Positions 1 to 8,382 of a DNA stretch of 64,000 nt are shown piece after piece. The notes below the pieces were generated by a model that ran no database searches, was not told the origin of the DNA, and saw only the letters and a program-made list of their open reading frames with translations. How positions within the stretch are numbered: position 1 is the first letter of the stretch; each line of letters starts with the position of its first letter. This DNA comes from Rhizobium leguminosarum (GTDB lineage Bacteria; Pseudomonadota; Alphaproteobacteria; Rhizobiales; Rhizobiaceae). The position numbers and the translations under genes are program-made. The stretch covers positions 56,744 through 120,743 of the forward strand of contig NZ_LWBS01000108.1 in assembly GCF_001652265.1 (NCBI RefSeq), in the 5' to 3' direction.

Positions 1-1618
1 GCTTTACCCGGCGATTGCCACTCGCGACGTTACCGCCATGTCATACTACATGATATTCGGCGCCATCTTCATGATGGGCGCCAACCTCTTTTTCAGTTTC
101 CCGTTTCGGCTTTCAGTGATCACCTCGGGCCTCGTTCTCTGCGCATTTTTCGTTACGATCGAGGAATTTTTTCCTTCGAGCCAAACCTACAAGCTTGCCT
201 TCGGGATGTTCTACATTTCGTGCTTTGCCTTCACGTCGTTCGTCAATTGGCGATTGAACGTGGAGCGTCGAAACGTGTTGCTGAACGCGGCGGAGGCTCG
301 CCACCAGCACTGGGAAGCGTCCGAGCGCGGAAGGTCACTGCTCGAGCTTTCACATACTGATTACCTGACAGGCATAAGCAACAGACGCGCGCTGGATCGG
401 CGGCTCGACGAATGCTGGGCCGCCTGGAAAGACGAACGCCGCGACTTCTCCGTGTTCCTCATCGACGTCGACTTTTTCAAGCGCTTCAATGATCGCTACG
501 GACATCAGGAAGGAGACCGATGCCTGACTGTCATCGCCAATGCGCTGAAGGCGGTTGTAGAGTCGTCCAATGGCATGATCGGCAGGTATGGTGGCGAGGA
601 GTTTATCGTGGTCATGCCGGCTGGCCTCCCGAAGGTCGCGATGACTCTCGCTGAGAAGATCAGAATGGAAGTCGAGTCTCTTGCGATTGCTCACGACGAG
701 CGACCAGATGATATGTCGATCGTAACCGTCAGCATCGGCGTCGCCTTCACCCGCGAGAAAGTTGGAGAGAAAGTTGAACGAATGGTCCGTGAAGCCGACC
801 TCGCTCTCTACAATGCCAAAGCAAGTGGCCGAAACTGCATTCGCAGTTTTGATCCGTTTTTACCCCGCCCCGACGACCACGCTGGCAAACTCGTCCCGCT
901 GCTGGCGGCCGCTATCGATCGCAAACTGGTCTCGCTGGTGTACCAACCGATCTTCGACGTGACGAACGGGAAAGCAAGAGCTGTCGAGGCTTTGATGCGC
1001 CTCAGGATGCCGGATGGCACTGCGGTTTCGCCAAAGACATTCATTCCGGTTGCAGAACGAAGTGGCGCTATCCTCGAACTGGGTAGGTGGGCGATCGAGA
1101 CGGCGTGCCGTGATATACTGATGACTGATCGCATGGCTACCGTCAGCGTCAACGTGTCGCCAATACAGCTGCGCTCCCCCGGCTTTGCTGCCAGTGTCGC
1201 TGATATCCTTGCTCGATGCGGGGTCTGCGGATCGCGACTAGCCTTGGAAGTTACCGAGGGCCTGGACATGGATATGCAGTCGGAGGTGCTTAAATGCATT
1301 GCCGATCTGCGGGCACTCGGCGTCGAGATCTGGCTTGACGACTTCGGGTGCGGCTTCGCGGGCCTCTCTTGGCTGAGGGCAATCGAGTTTCAGACGGTCA
1401 AGGTCGATAGAACCTTCCTGCACGACTGCTCGAACCCACGCGGTTTGACGATGCTTCAGGACATGATTGCTCTCATCCGCAATCGTGGGAATACGATCCT
1501 GGTGGAAGGCGTCGAAACTGCAGCACAATTTTCCCTTCTCAAGGATCTTCGCATCGACCGCGTCCAGGGCTTTCATATGGGAATGCCGGTTAGCGCTGAA
1601 CTTCTGAGCGCGGCATAA
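1..1618 (+). CDS. Membrane-bound GGDEF-EAL cyclic-di-GMP protein (5' partial)
   Basis: The reading frame is open from the left edge, so the true start lies outside the window; the first internal ATG is at 38. The visible N-terminus has hydrophobic membrane segments (about codons 1-70 after that ATG) and a short linker. A GGDEF domain follows, with the motif RYGGEEF near residue 187, the acidic variant compatible with diguanylate cyclase activity. The C-terminal EAL domain retains EALMRLR, LDDFGCGFAGL, KVDR and a QGFHMG end, so phosphodiesterase residues look intact. It probably makes and/or degrades cyclic di-GMP at the inner membrane. Which activity dominates cannot be read from the sequence. 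It stands alone, with no gene closer than 300 bases downstream. Confidence 0.9.
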   Translation, partial: LYPAIATRDVTAMSYYMIFGAIFMMGANLFFSFPFRLSVITSGLVLCAFFVTIEEFFPSSQTYKLAFGMFYISCFAFTSFVNWRLNVERRNVLLNAAEARHQHWEASERGRSLLELSHTDYLTGISNRRALDRRLDECWAAWKDERRDFSVFLIDVDFFKRFNDRYGHQEGDRCLTVIANALKAVVESSNGMIGRYGGEEFIVVMPAGLPKVAMTLAEKIRMEVESLAIAHDERPDDMSIVTVSIGVAFTREKVGEKVERMVREADLALYNAKASGRNCIRSFDPFLPRPDDHAGKLVPLLAAAIDRKLVSLVYQPIFDVTNGKARAVEALMRLRMPDGTAVSPKTFIPVAERSGAILELGRWAIETACRDILMTDRMATVSVNVSPIQLRSPGFAASVADILARCGVCGSRLALEVTEGLDMDMQSEVLKCIADLRALGVEIWLDDFGCGFAGLSWLRAIEFQTVKVDRTFLHDCSNPRGLTMLQDMIALIRNRGNTILVEGVETAAQFSLLKDLRIDRVQGFHMGMPVSAELLSAA

Positions 1619-1934
1619 CTCGACCTCAAGGTTCCCAGATGGCTCAGCACGTTGCCGATGATCGGTGCGTGGCGCATGACGTCTCTGCAAATCGCGAATT
1701 CGGCCGCCCGCACGGCAAACCGCTATGAGGGGCCATCCTACGGGCACTTGCGGTCGCATCGGTCGGCCGGGAGGCCGGACCCGATCAAAGCAATTGGAGC
1801 CATTTCAACGAGGGCTGCGCCGCCATTGTCGGAAGTCTTGCTTTTGGACGAATCAGGCCGTCTGATGCAGCGAGGCAACGGATTGCCGACGGCAGACGAA
1901 TATTCGGCGGTTGAACCTGAGAATGAGGATCGAG
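1619..1934. other. Intergenic region, no supported feature
   Basis: About 316 bases between the GGDEF-EAL gene and the acyltransferase gene. Open frames here are short or run antisense into neighbours. No convincing terminator or promoter was recognised. Confidence 0.5.
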
Positions 1935-3587
1935 ATGGATCACGCCAGCAGCCCGCAATCGTCAGTGAGCGAAGAGAGGGAAGCGCGCAGGCTTCAATAC
2001 TTGACCTGGGAACACATTGCATCGGACCTCCGTCATCCAGCCCACCTTGCCCGCAAGGCGGAACTCTGGCGATCATGCGGTGCGGAGCTGGCCGAGACGT
2101 CCTACATCGCCGAGAATGCCGCAATCTTCACCGAACACCTGACGATGGGCGACCGGTCCTGGATTGCCGGGCACGCGCTCGTTCGCGGCGATGTGATCCT
2201 CGGCGACGATTGCACCATCAACCCCTATGCCTGTGTGTCCGGCAAGGTGACGTGCGGCAATGGCGTGCGGATTGCTTCGCATGCTTCGATCGTCGGCTTC
2301 AATCATGGCTTCGACGATCCGACTTTGCCGATACACCGCCAGGGTGTCGTCAGCATCGGCATCCTGATCGGCGACGATGTCTGGATCGGCGCCAATTGCG
2401 TGATCCTCGATGGCGCCACCATTGGAAATGGTGCGGTGATCGCCGCCGGAGCGGTGGTCACGGGGGACATTCCCGCCATGGCGATCGCCGGTGGCGTGCC
2501 CGCCCGGGTGCTGCGGAGTCGAGGCTCGGCGCCTGGGAAATCCGGCAGTGGCGACATCGAAGATCAATTGGTCAGACTGGGCCAGAAAGCGAAAGACCAG
2601 TGGCCGGAGATTCTTGCGCGCTGGAAAACGGACGGAGCCTATGAATCGCTGGAGGCAGACGGCATCCGGAGACCGGCGATCCGGCATCTCTGCGATGCAA
2701 TCGAGATCGCTGCCGGGTTCGGCCAGCTGCCGCCCGACCTCAATCCGGCGGAGACCGTCGAGCGTCTCCAAGGTCTGCAGGACCAAGAGAGCGGCCTTTT
2801 CCCGGAAGAGCATTCGCGAGAGTATGGGAGGGCGCTGAGGGATGATCCAACGGCGCTCTATAACGTCCTTGCGGTTGGCTATGCGCTTGAACTGCTTGGT
2901 TCCGGTCCACGGCAACCTGTCCATGCGATCGAGCTCGACGCAAGAGAGCTGGATGAATGGCTGAGCGCCCTGCCCTGGTCGACCCGGGCGTGGCACGCAG
3001 GAAGCGTGGTCGATGCGATCGGAACCGCGATGTACTTCAATGCGAAGTATTTCGGCATCAGGAATTCCCGGCAGGAACTCTTCGAGTGGCTGAGCTTGAA
3101 TGCCAACAGCGTTTCGGGGCTCTGGGGTGAGCCGACCGCGGGGGAAGGATGGCTCCAACCCGTGAACGGCTTTTATCGCCTGACGCGTGGCACCTACGCC
3201 CAGTTCGGCGCGGCCCTTCCCCACCCGCACGCCTCACTCGAAACAGTTCACCTCAATTATCGCAACCACAAGGGCTTCCTTGCTGCGAAATACAATGCGT
3301 GCAATCTGCTCGATACGATTCATCCTCTGCTGCTGATTGCCCGGCAGACCGACTACAGGCGGGCTGACGGGGAGGCGATCGCCCGCAAGCTCATATCAAA
3401 GGCCCTGGAGAGATGGCGAGATGGCGAAGGATTCCCATTCGCCGACGGTGCTGAACCGAGCCTGCAGGGGACGGAGATGTGGCTGTCCGTCATTCACCTG
3501 GCGGCCGATTTCCTGGGACTGGCAGATCGCTTCGCCTTCATCCCTAAAGGCGTTCACCGAACGGCAACCGTGGGGCTGGGTTTGTGA
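1935..3587 (+). CDS. Hexapeptide-repeat acyltransferase fused to an alpha-helical C-terminal domain
   Basis: A 550-residue protein. Roughly residues 65-200 form a left-handed beta-helix of hexapeptide repeats (GDRSWIAGHALVRGDVILG, IGDDVWIGANCVILDGATIG, ending in AGGVPARVLR), typical of O- or N-acetyltransferases using acetyl-CoA. Single-domain members are usually about 180-220 residues. The extra 320 residues look helical, with QDQESGLFPE and DGEGFPFADG segments reminiscent of the toroid repeats of terpenoid-cyclase-like folds, though I cannot assign that domain. The ATG at 1935 was chosen because GAGGA lies just upstream; an in-frame TTG at 1911 is less likely. The neighbour on the right is convergent, so the gene appears monocistronic. 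Substrate unknown. Confidence 0.75.
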   Translation: MDHASSPQSSVSEEREARRLQYLTWEHIASDLRHPAHLARKAELWRSCGAELAETSYIAENAAIFTEHLTMGDRSWIAGHALVRGDVILGDDCTINPYACVSGKVTCGNGVRIASHASIVGFNHGFDDPTLPIHRQGVVSIGILIGDDVWIGANCVILDGATIGNGAVIAAGAVVTGDIPAMAIAGGVPARVLRSRGSAPGKSGSGDIEDQLVRLGQKAKDQWPEILARWKTDGAYESLEADGIRRPAIRHLCDAIEIAAGFGQLPPDLNPAETVERLQGLQDQESGLFPEEHSREYGRALRDDPTALYNVLAVGYALELLGSGPRQPVHAIELDARELDEWLSALPWSTRAWHAGSVVDAIGTAMYFNAKYFGIRNSRQELFEWLSLNANSVSGLWGEPTAGEGWLQPVNGFYRLTRGTYAQFGAALPHPHASLETVHLNYRNHKGFLAAKYNACNLLDTIHPLLLIARQTDYRRADGEAIARKLISKALERWRDGEGFPFADGAEPSLQGTEMWLSVIHLAADFLGLADRFAFIPKGVHRTATVGLGL

Positions 3588-3598
3588 CTACGCTTCGA

Positions 3599-4486
3599 TC
3601 ACCCGTGCAATGATGCCGTCAGCCAGGCGGCGGCAAGGTCGCGTGCGTTGCTTCGCTTGGCTTTGACGGGCACGATCATGTTGTAACGATCTTCCGCGGC
3701 AAGCTCGCCACCGTCGACCTGCACCAGGGTTCCATCCTCCAGAAAGGTGCCCACCAGCATACGCCATCCCAAGGCAATGCCTTGGCCTGCGCGCGCGGCT
3801 GCGATGGTTTCGGTGTAGTGGTTGAACCGAAGCGACGGCTTTATCTCGATATTGGCGCCGGTCAGCGAAAACCACTGCGCCCAGCTATACCAGGAACGAT
3901 CGAGAACATCCGTTTCGATGAATTCGTCGGCAGAGCCGAGCGGACCATCTCCCCGACGCCGGAGATAGTCGGGAGAACAGACGGGGCAAATGACATCGCC
4001 GCGCGAGGCGATGACGGTTCCATCGCTAAAGGGCGCCACACCATATCGAATTGCCACGTCGACTTCTCCGTCGTCGAGAGCGATCGGGCTGTCCTGGGAT
4101 ATCACTCGCACCAGAATGCCCGGGTTCGCCCGGCGGAATTCGGCCAGCCGCGGCAGCAGCCAGAAAGAAGAGAATGCAACGGTCGCCCCTATGGTCAACA
4201 CGTCCTGGCTGCGCGACTGGAGCGCTTCTACGCCCTCGGCAATATCGGCAAAGCTCTTCGCCAGCGTGGCTCCGAGGTTGATGCATGCCGCCGTCGGCTC
4301 GATCGCTCGATGCTTGCGCACGAATAAGGGCTGGCCGAATTCCTCTTCCAGCAACGCAATCTGCCTGCTGACCGCCGCCTGGGTGACGCCCAATTCGGTC
4401 GCAGCCGTGGTGAAGCTCTTCTTTCTGAGCACCGCCTCCAGGGTCACCAGTGCCGTCAGCGACGGGATCCGTCTTCGGAAATGCAT
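3599..4486 (-). CDS. LysR-family transcriptional regulator, GcvA-like
   Basis: A 295-residue protein. An N-terminal winged helix-turn-helix (TTAATELGVTQAAVSRQIAL) is followed by a periplasmic-binding-like effector domain. The ATG at 4486 is preferred over the upstream GTG at 4504 because AAGAGGAG lies immediately before it. The gene is divergent from the Rieske oxygenase gene at 4598, with an inverted repeat between them, so it is the obvious candidate regulator of that demethylase operon, probably responding to a betaine or a breakdown product. The effector is not identifiable from sequence. Confidence 0.9.
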   Translation of the reverse strand: MHFRRRIPSLTALVTLEAVLRKKSFTTAATELGVTQAAVSRQIALLEEEFGQPLFVRKHRAIEPTAACINLGATLAKSFADIAEGVEALQSRSQDVLTIGATVAFSSFWLLPRLAEFRRANPGILVRVISQDSPIALDDGEVDVAIRYGVAPFSDGTVIASRGDVICPVCSPDYLRRRGDGPLGSADEFIETDVLDRSWYSWAQWFSLTGANIEIKPSLRFNHYTETIAAARAGQGIALGWRMLVGTFLEDGTLVQVDGGELAAEDRYNMIVPVKAKRSNARDLAAAWLTASLHG

Positions 4487-4503
4487 CGCAGAACTCCTCT
4501 TCA

Positions 4504-4520
4504 CATAATTAAAACTTATG
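4504..4520. promoter_or_regulatory. Candidate LysR operator (CATAA-N7-TTATG)
   Basis: CATAATTAAAACTTATG is an interrupted palindrome with perfect 5-base arms. Its outer T and A fit the T-N11-A pattern of LysR sites. It lies in the divergent region between the regulator start (4486) and the Rieske oxygenase start (4598). A further CATAA half site occurs at 4584-4588. This is inferred from symmetry and position only. Confidence 0.45.
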
Positions 4521-4597
4521 CGAACGCAATTTTTTATGCCGTTGAAACATCAGCTTTGCAAGGGCAATCTCGGGAAACTCTCGCATAAGAGGTTCTC

Positions 4598-5851
4598 ATG
4601 CTAAACAAGCTCCCATCTTCCATTTCGGCTCTTCTCGACGCTCGTGCCAACGGTCACTCTTTGCCGGCCGGCCTTTACGTCAGAGAAGACGTGTTCGAAG
4701 CAGACATCGATGTCTTCTTCCGCAATCACTGGATCTGTGTCGGCCTCGACTGCGATGTTCCCGAACCCGGTGACGCCACGGTGATCGATATCGGCAAGAC
4801 GAGCCTGATCCTTCTGCGTGACGACGACGGAGAAATTCGCGTCCTGCACAATGTCTGCCGTCATCGCGGCTCTCGCCTTCTCGATCCGGGCAAGACGATC
4901 GTCTCAAAACTCGTCTGTCCCTATCACACCTGGACCTATGAACTGACGGGTGAGCTCAGCTACGCGCCTCACATGGGCAAGGACTTCGACAAGGAGTGTC
5001 GGAGCCTCAAGTCGGTCACCTTCAAGTCGATCGGCGGACTGATTTATGTCTGTCTTTCCGACAATCCGCCCGAGGACATCGCTCTCCTCGAGCAGGCCAT
5101 GATCGAGCGCCTCGGCCCCTACGACATCCGGAATGCAAAGATTGCCTTCCAGACGGATGTCATCGAGGATGGCAACTGGAAGCTCACGATGGAGAACAAT
5201 CGCGAATGCTACCATTGCTCCGCGAACCATCCGGAGCTTTGCGTCTCCTTCGTCGATCTCGACTTCGGCTTCGACCCGGAAACGCTGACCCCGGAGGATC
5301 GCGAACAGGCCGAGGAGCATTTCAGGCTGTATGAAGAGCAGACGAAGGCCTGGGAGTCCGACGGCTTTCCGTCGGCGGCCGTCGAGCAGCTCGCCGACTG
5401 CGCCACCAACTTCCGCACCCAACGGCTGATCATCGCAGGCGCCGGCGAGTCCCAGACCCACGACGCCACCGCCGCATCCTCCAAGCTTCTTGGGCACATG
5501 ACCCGCAAGGATCTCGGCGACACGCATCTTTGGGGCCACAACAGCTGGAACCACTTCATGGGCGACCATGCGGTGGTGGCAACCGTCATTCCGCTCTCGG
5601 CGGGCAAGACGCTTGTGAGAACCAAGTGGCTGGTCCACAAGGACGCCGTCGAAGGCGTGGACTACGATCTCGACAAGCTGACGGATGTCTGGGTCGCGAC
5701 GACGGACCAGGACGCCGATCTCGTCGCGCGCTCCCATGCAGGCACTCTCGACCCGGCCTATCAGCCTGGCCCCTACTCCCGCTTTTCCGAGACGAACCTC
5801 GACAAGTTCGCCAGCTGGTACATCGATCGGATGCGCGCCCATGGATACTAG
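4598..5851 (+). CDS. Rieske non-haem iron oxygenase, betaine N-demethylase type (Stc2/HpbB1/GbcA-like)
   Basis: A 417-residue oxygenase. The Rieske [2Fe-2S] motif is C87-x-H89 ... C107-x2-H110. The mononuclear iron site has ENNRECYHCSANH, with H206 and H211 as likely ligands plus an aspartate near residue 370. Length and the ECYHC signature match the quaternary-amine demethylases (glycine betaine, proline betaine, hydroxyproline betaine) rather than aromatic dioxygenases. The expected reaction is oxidative removal of one N-methyl group as formaldehyde, with electrons from the reductase encoded directly downstream. The hydroxyproline-type genes nearby favour a proline-betaine-type substrate; glycine betaine is the main alternative. 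AAGAGG precedes the ATG. Confidence 0.88.
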   Translation: MLNKLPSSISALLDARANGHSLPAGLYVREDVFEADIDVFFRNHWICVGLDCDVPEPGDATVIDIGKTSLILLRDDDGEIRVLHNVCRHRGSRLLDPGKTIVSKLVCPYHTWTYELTGELSYAPHMGKDFDKECRSLKSVTFKSIGGLIYVCLSDNPPEDIALLEQAMIERLGPYDIRNAKIAFQTDVIEDGNWKLTMENNRECYHCSANHPELCVSFVDLDFGFDPETLTPEDREQAEEHFRLYEEQTKAWESDGFPSAAVEQLADCATNFRTQRLIIAGAGESQTHDATAASSKLLGHMTRKDLGDTHLWGHNSWNHFMGDHAVVATVIPLSAGKTLVRTKWLVHKDAVEGVDYDLDKLTDVWVATTDQDADLVARSHAGTLDPAYQPGPYSRFSETNLDKFASWYIDRMRAHGY

Positions 5852-5861
5852 GAGCCCGCAG

Positions 5862-6932
5862 ATGCCCGTAGCCAGGGCCGCCCTTCACGACGTCTGGAAC
5901 CCGGAAGAAGACGACGCGCTCATCTGCCTCGACGTCCAGCAGGAAACCCACGACGTCAAGACATTCACCTTCGCATCGCGCGAAGGCAAGCGGTTCGCGT
6001 TCAAGGCCGGGCAGTATTTTCTGTTCGACCTGGAACATAATGGAGACGCTGAAAACAGGTGCTACAGCATCTCCTCCTCGCCGCATCGGGCAAACGCCTT
6101 CTCCGTGACGGTGAAGCGCGTTCCCGGCGGAAAGATCTCCAACTGGCTTCATGACACCCTGGTTCCCGGCGCGACCGTCAAGGCGAACGGGCCGCTCGGC
6201 CACTTTGTCAGGCCCGAGACGTCGGGACGCAAGCTTCTGCTGCTGTCGGGCGGCTCCGGCATTACCCCCGTCATGTCCATTCTGCGGGAGATCGCCGACA
6301 GTTGCGAACCCGCCGACGTCGTCTTCATGCACGCCGGCCGGACGCCACAGGATCTGATCTTTCGCGACGAACTGGCCTGCATCGCCCGCAGGCTGAAGGG
6401 CCTTCGCCTCCATTTCCTCCCGGAGACCGTGGCCGGCGAGCCGTCCTGGCCCGGTCTGTCCGGTCGCATTTCGAAAGATTATATGCGGTTGGCAGTTCCC
6501 GATATCGCCGAGCGAACCGTGATGTGCTGCGGCCCCGCCCCGTTCATGGCCGCCGCGGGTGGCATTGCCGCAGAACTCGGCGTGCCCGGCTCGAATTATC
6601 TGGAAGAAAGCTTCGACGCCGCGGTGATCGACGAACCCGAGATCCCCGCGGTTCAGGAGGCAGCTGCCAAAGTCTTTCAGGTCACCTTCTCGAAACAGGC
6701 CCGCAGCATCGAGGTAACAGGTGACCAGAGCGTGCTCTCTTGTGCGAAGAAGTCGGGCGTCAGGATCCCGTCGTCCTGTGCGAATGGAGTCTGCGGCACC
6801 TGCAAGTCGAAGCTTACGTCAGGCACGGTCGACATGAACCACAATGGCGGAATTCGTCAGAGGGAAATCGACGCCGGCTTCTTTCTGCCCTGCTGCTCCA
6901 AGCCGCTCAGCGATCTGGTCATCGAGCGCTGA
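5862..6932 (+). CDS. Ferredoxin-NAD(P)H reductase component of the Rieske demethylase (GbcB/HpbC1-like)
   Basis: A 356-residue fusion. An FAD-binding ferredoxin-reductase domain has RCYSISSSP, a nucleotide-binding domain has GGSGITPVMSI, and the C-terminal plant-type [2Fe-2S] ferredoxin has SCANGVCGTC plus a later cysteine in FLPCCSK. It passes electrons from NAD(P)H to the Rieske centre of the oxygenase. The ATG at 5862 was chosen because TAGGAG, which includes the stop codon of the oxygenase gene, is its ribosome-binding site. A longer frame starting at 5685 overlaps the oxygenase and is unlikely. The 10-base spacing indicates one transcript. Confidence 0.9.
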   Translation: MPVARAALHDVWNPEEDDALICLDVQQETHDVKTFTFASREGKRFAFKAGQYFLFDLEHNGDAENRCYSISSSPHRANAFSVTVKRVPGGKISNWLHDTLVPGATVKANGPLGHFVRPETSGRKLLLLSGGSGITPVMSILREIADSCEPADVVFMHAGRTPQDLIFRDELACIARRLKGLRLHFLPETVAGEPSWPGLSGRISKDYMRLAVPDIAERTVMCCGPAPFMAAAGGIAAELGVPGSNYLEESFDAAVIDEPEIPAVQEAAAKVFQVTFSKQARSIEVTGDQSVLSCAKKSGVRIPSSCANGVCGTCKSKLTSGTVDMNHNGGIRQREIDAGFFLPCCSKPLSDLVIER

Positions 6933-6979
6933 GCGCCCGGTAACGTCGCGTCATTCACCGACAAGAGGGGCTCACTGAA

Positions 6980-8260
6980 ATGTTGCGAGAGGAAAGCGAT
7001 TCCGCCGAGCTGGCCGGCCCGACGGTCTTCAAGGATGAGCGAAAGCAGGCATATCTCAATCCTGAGGGAGCGGATCGGCCTCTTATCAGTCCTTTGCCGG
7101 CCACGACCCTCGATCGGGCTCGCCGCTATCGTCTGGGACGCCTGCGCACGAAGATGCGCGAATGGGATTGCGGCGCCCTGCTTCTCTACGATCCCGTCAA
7201 CATCCGATATGCCTTCGATTCATCGAATATGAGCATCTGGACGATGCACAACGCCTCGCGCTACGCTCTGATCCTGGCCGATGGTCCGGCGATACTTTTC
7301 GAATTCGAAGGCGCCGAACATGTCAATGACGGGCTTCCCGGCATCGACGAGATCCGGCCGGCGAAATCCTGGATATTCTTCACATCAGGGAACTTTATGG
7401 AACCCCGCCTGAAAGCCTGGGCGGACGAGGTCGCGGACCTCGTGAGCCGCAATGGCGGCAACAAGCGCGTGGCGGTGGACAGGCTCGAACCCGCCGGCGC
7501 GTTCGAACTCAGGGAACGCGGCTTCACGCTCTTAGACGGTCAGGAGCTGGCCGAGCGGGCGCGATCCATCAAAAGCACCGAGGAGATCGAGCTGATGAGA
7601 TGGACGATCCGTGTCTGCGAAGCGGGCATGGCGCGGATGTACGAGGTGTCCGAGCCCGGCCGCACCGAAAGAGAGATCTGGGCCGAGCTCCACTTCGAAA
7701 ACGCACGCAGCGGCGGCGAGTGGCTCGAGACCAAGCTCCTGACCGCAGGCCCGAGAACAAACCCCTGGTATCAGGAATGTTCGGACTACGTGGTCAAACG
7801 CGGGGAGATGATATCCTTCGACACCGATATGATCGGACCATACGGCTATTGTGCCGACCTCTCGCGGTCGTGGACAGCAGGGCACATCGCGATGAACGCC
7901 AAGCAGAAGCAACTCTACGCGGCAGCCAGGGATCAGATCGAGCACAATCTCGCCATCTTGAAGCCCGGCATGACCTTCGAAGAGTTCAACGCGCTGTCGT
8001 GGCGGATTCCAGAGAAATACCAGCCTTATCGCTACACGCTTGCTCTGCACGGAACCGGAATGGCGGACGAATGGCCGGGGATCCTTCTGCATCCGGATTT
8101 CGACCCTGATTTCAGCGGCCTCATCGAGGAGGGCATGGTGCTCAACGTCGAAAGCCTGATCGCCGAGGCCGGATCCGAGAGCATCAAGCTGGAAACCCAG
8201 GCTCTTATCACGGCAAGGGGAGCGGAGCGGCTGGACACGTTTCCGTGGGAAGAGCTCTGA
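6980..8260 (+). CDS. M24-family metalloenzyme resembling DMSP lyase DddP
   Basis: A 426-residue protein of the M24 (creatinase/prolidase) fold. Compared with DddP sequences from memory, it shares DPVNIRYAxDSxNM, GGEWxETxLLxxGPRTNPWxQEC and HGxGxxDEWP. The metal ligands align as D281, D283, D293, H357, E391 and E405, including the additional first Asp that marks DddP relative to ordinary M24 peptidases. D363, six residues after the His, matches the proposed DddP catalytic Asp. It is third in the Rieske oxygenase operon, with AAGAGGGG before the ATG. No DMSP accessory genes (DddD, AcuI) are nearby, so the substrate may be another betaine. Automated pipelines would probably call it a Xaa-Pro peptidase. 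Confidence 0.8.
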   Translation: MLREESDSAELAGPTVFKDERKQAYLNPEGADRPLISPLPATTLDRARRYRLGRLRTKMREWDCGALLLYDPVNIRYAFDSSNMSIWTMHNASRYALILADGPAILFEFEGAEHVNDGLPGIDEIRPAKSWIFFTSGNFMEPRLKAWADEVADLVSRNGGNKRVAVDRLEPAGAFELRERGFTLLDGQELAERARSIKSTEEIELMRWTIRVCEAGMARMYEVSEPGRTEREIWAELHFENARSGGEWLETKLLTAGPRTNPWYQECSDYVVKRGEMISFDTDMIGPYGYCADLSRSWTAGHIAMNAKQKQLYAAARDQIEHNLAILKPGMTFEEFNALSWRIPEKYQPYRYTLALHGTGMADEWPGILLHPDFDPDFSGLIEEGMVLNVESLIAEAGSESIKLETQALITARGAERLDTFPWEEL

Positions 8261-8267
8261 ATAAGCC

Positions 8268-8382
8268 TAGAGCATGATGCCGAAAAGTGTGTGCGGTTTT
8301 CGGACGACATCATGCTCTAACTATTTAATGTAGAACAGGATTCAGATTTTAGGCCGACCCGGCCTAAAATCATCCTGTTCTA
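8268..8382. repeat. RIME1-like Rhizobium intergenic mosaic element
   Basis: Two adjoining palindromes. The first has TAGAGCATGATG (8268-8279) pairing with CATCATGCTCTA (8308-8319), with inner CCGAAAA/TTTTCGG arms. The second has TAGAACAGGAT (8331-8341) pairing with ATCCTGTTCTA (8372-8382), with inner ATTTTAGGCC/GGCCTAAAAT. This arrangement matches the rhizobial RIME1 repeat. It sits between two convergent genes and its right end supplies the TAG stop of the gene starting at 9393. It may also act as a bidirectional terminator. Confidence 0.85.

Noticed and set aside
2073..3230. A 385-codon minus-strand frame opposite the acyltransferase
   Set aside because: No recognisable domain; the plus-strand gene has well-formed hexapeptide repeats.
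4598..6932. Calling the Rieske pair vanillate demethylase (VanAB)
   Set aside because: The ECYHC iron-site context, the reductase layout and the betaine gene neighbourhood fit quaternary amine demethylases; the aromatic genes are more than 30 kb away.
6980..8260. A simple Xaa-Pro peptidase call
   Set aside because: The additional Asp two residues before the first ligand and the HGxGxxDEWP motif fit DddP-type proteins better, although true substrate is unknown.
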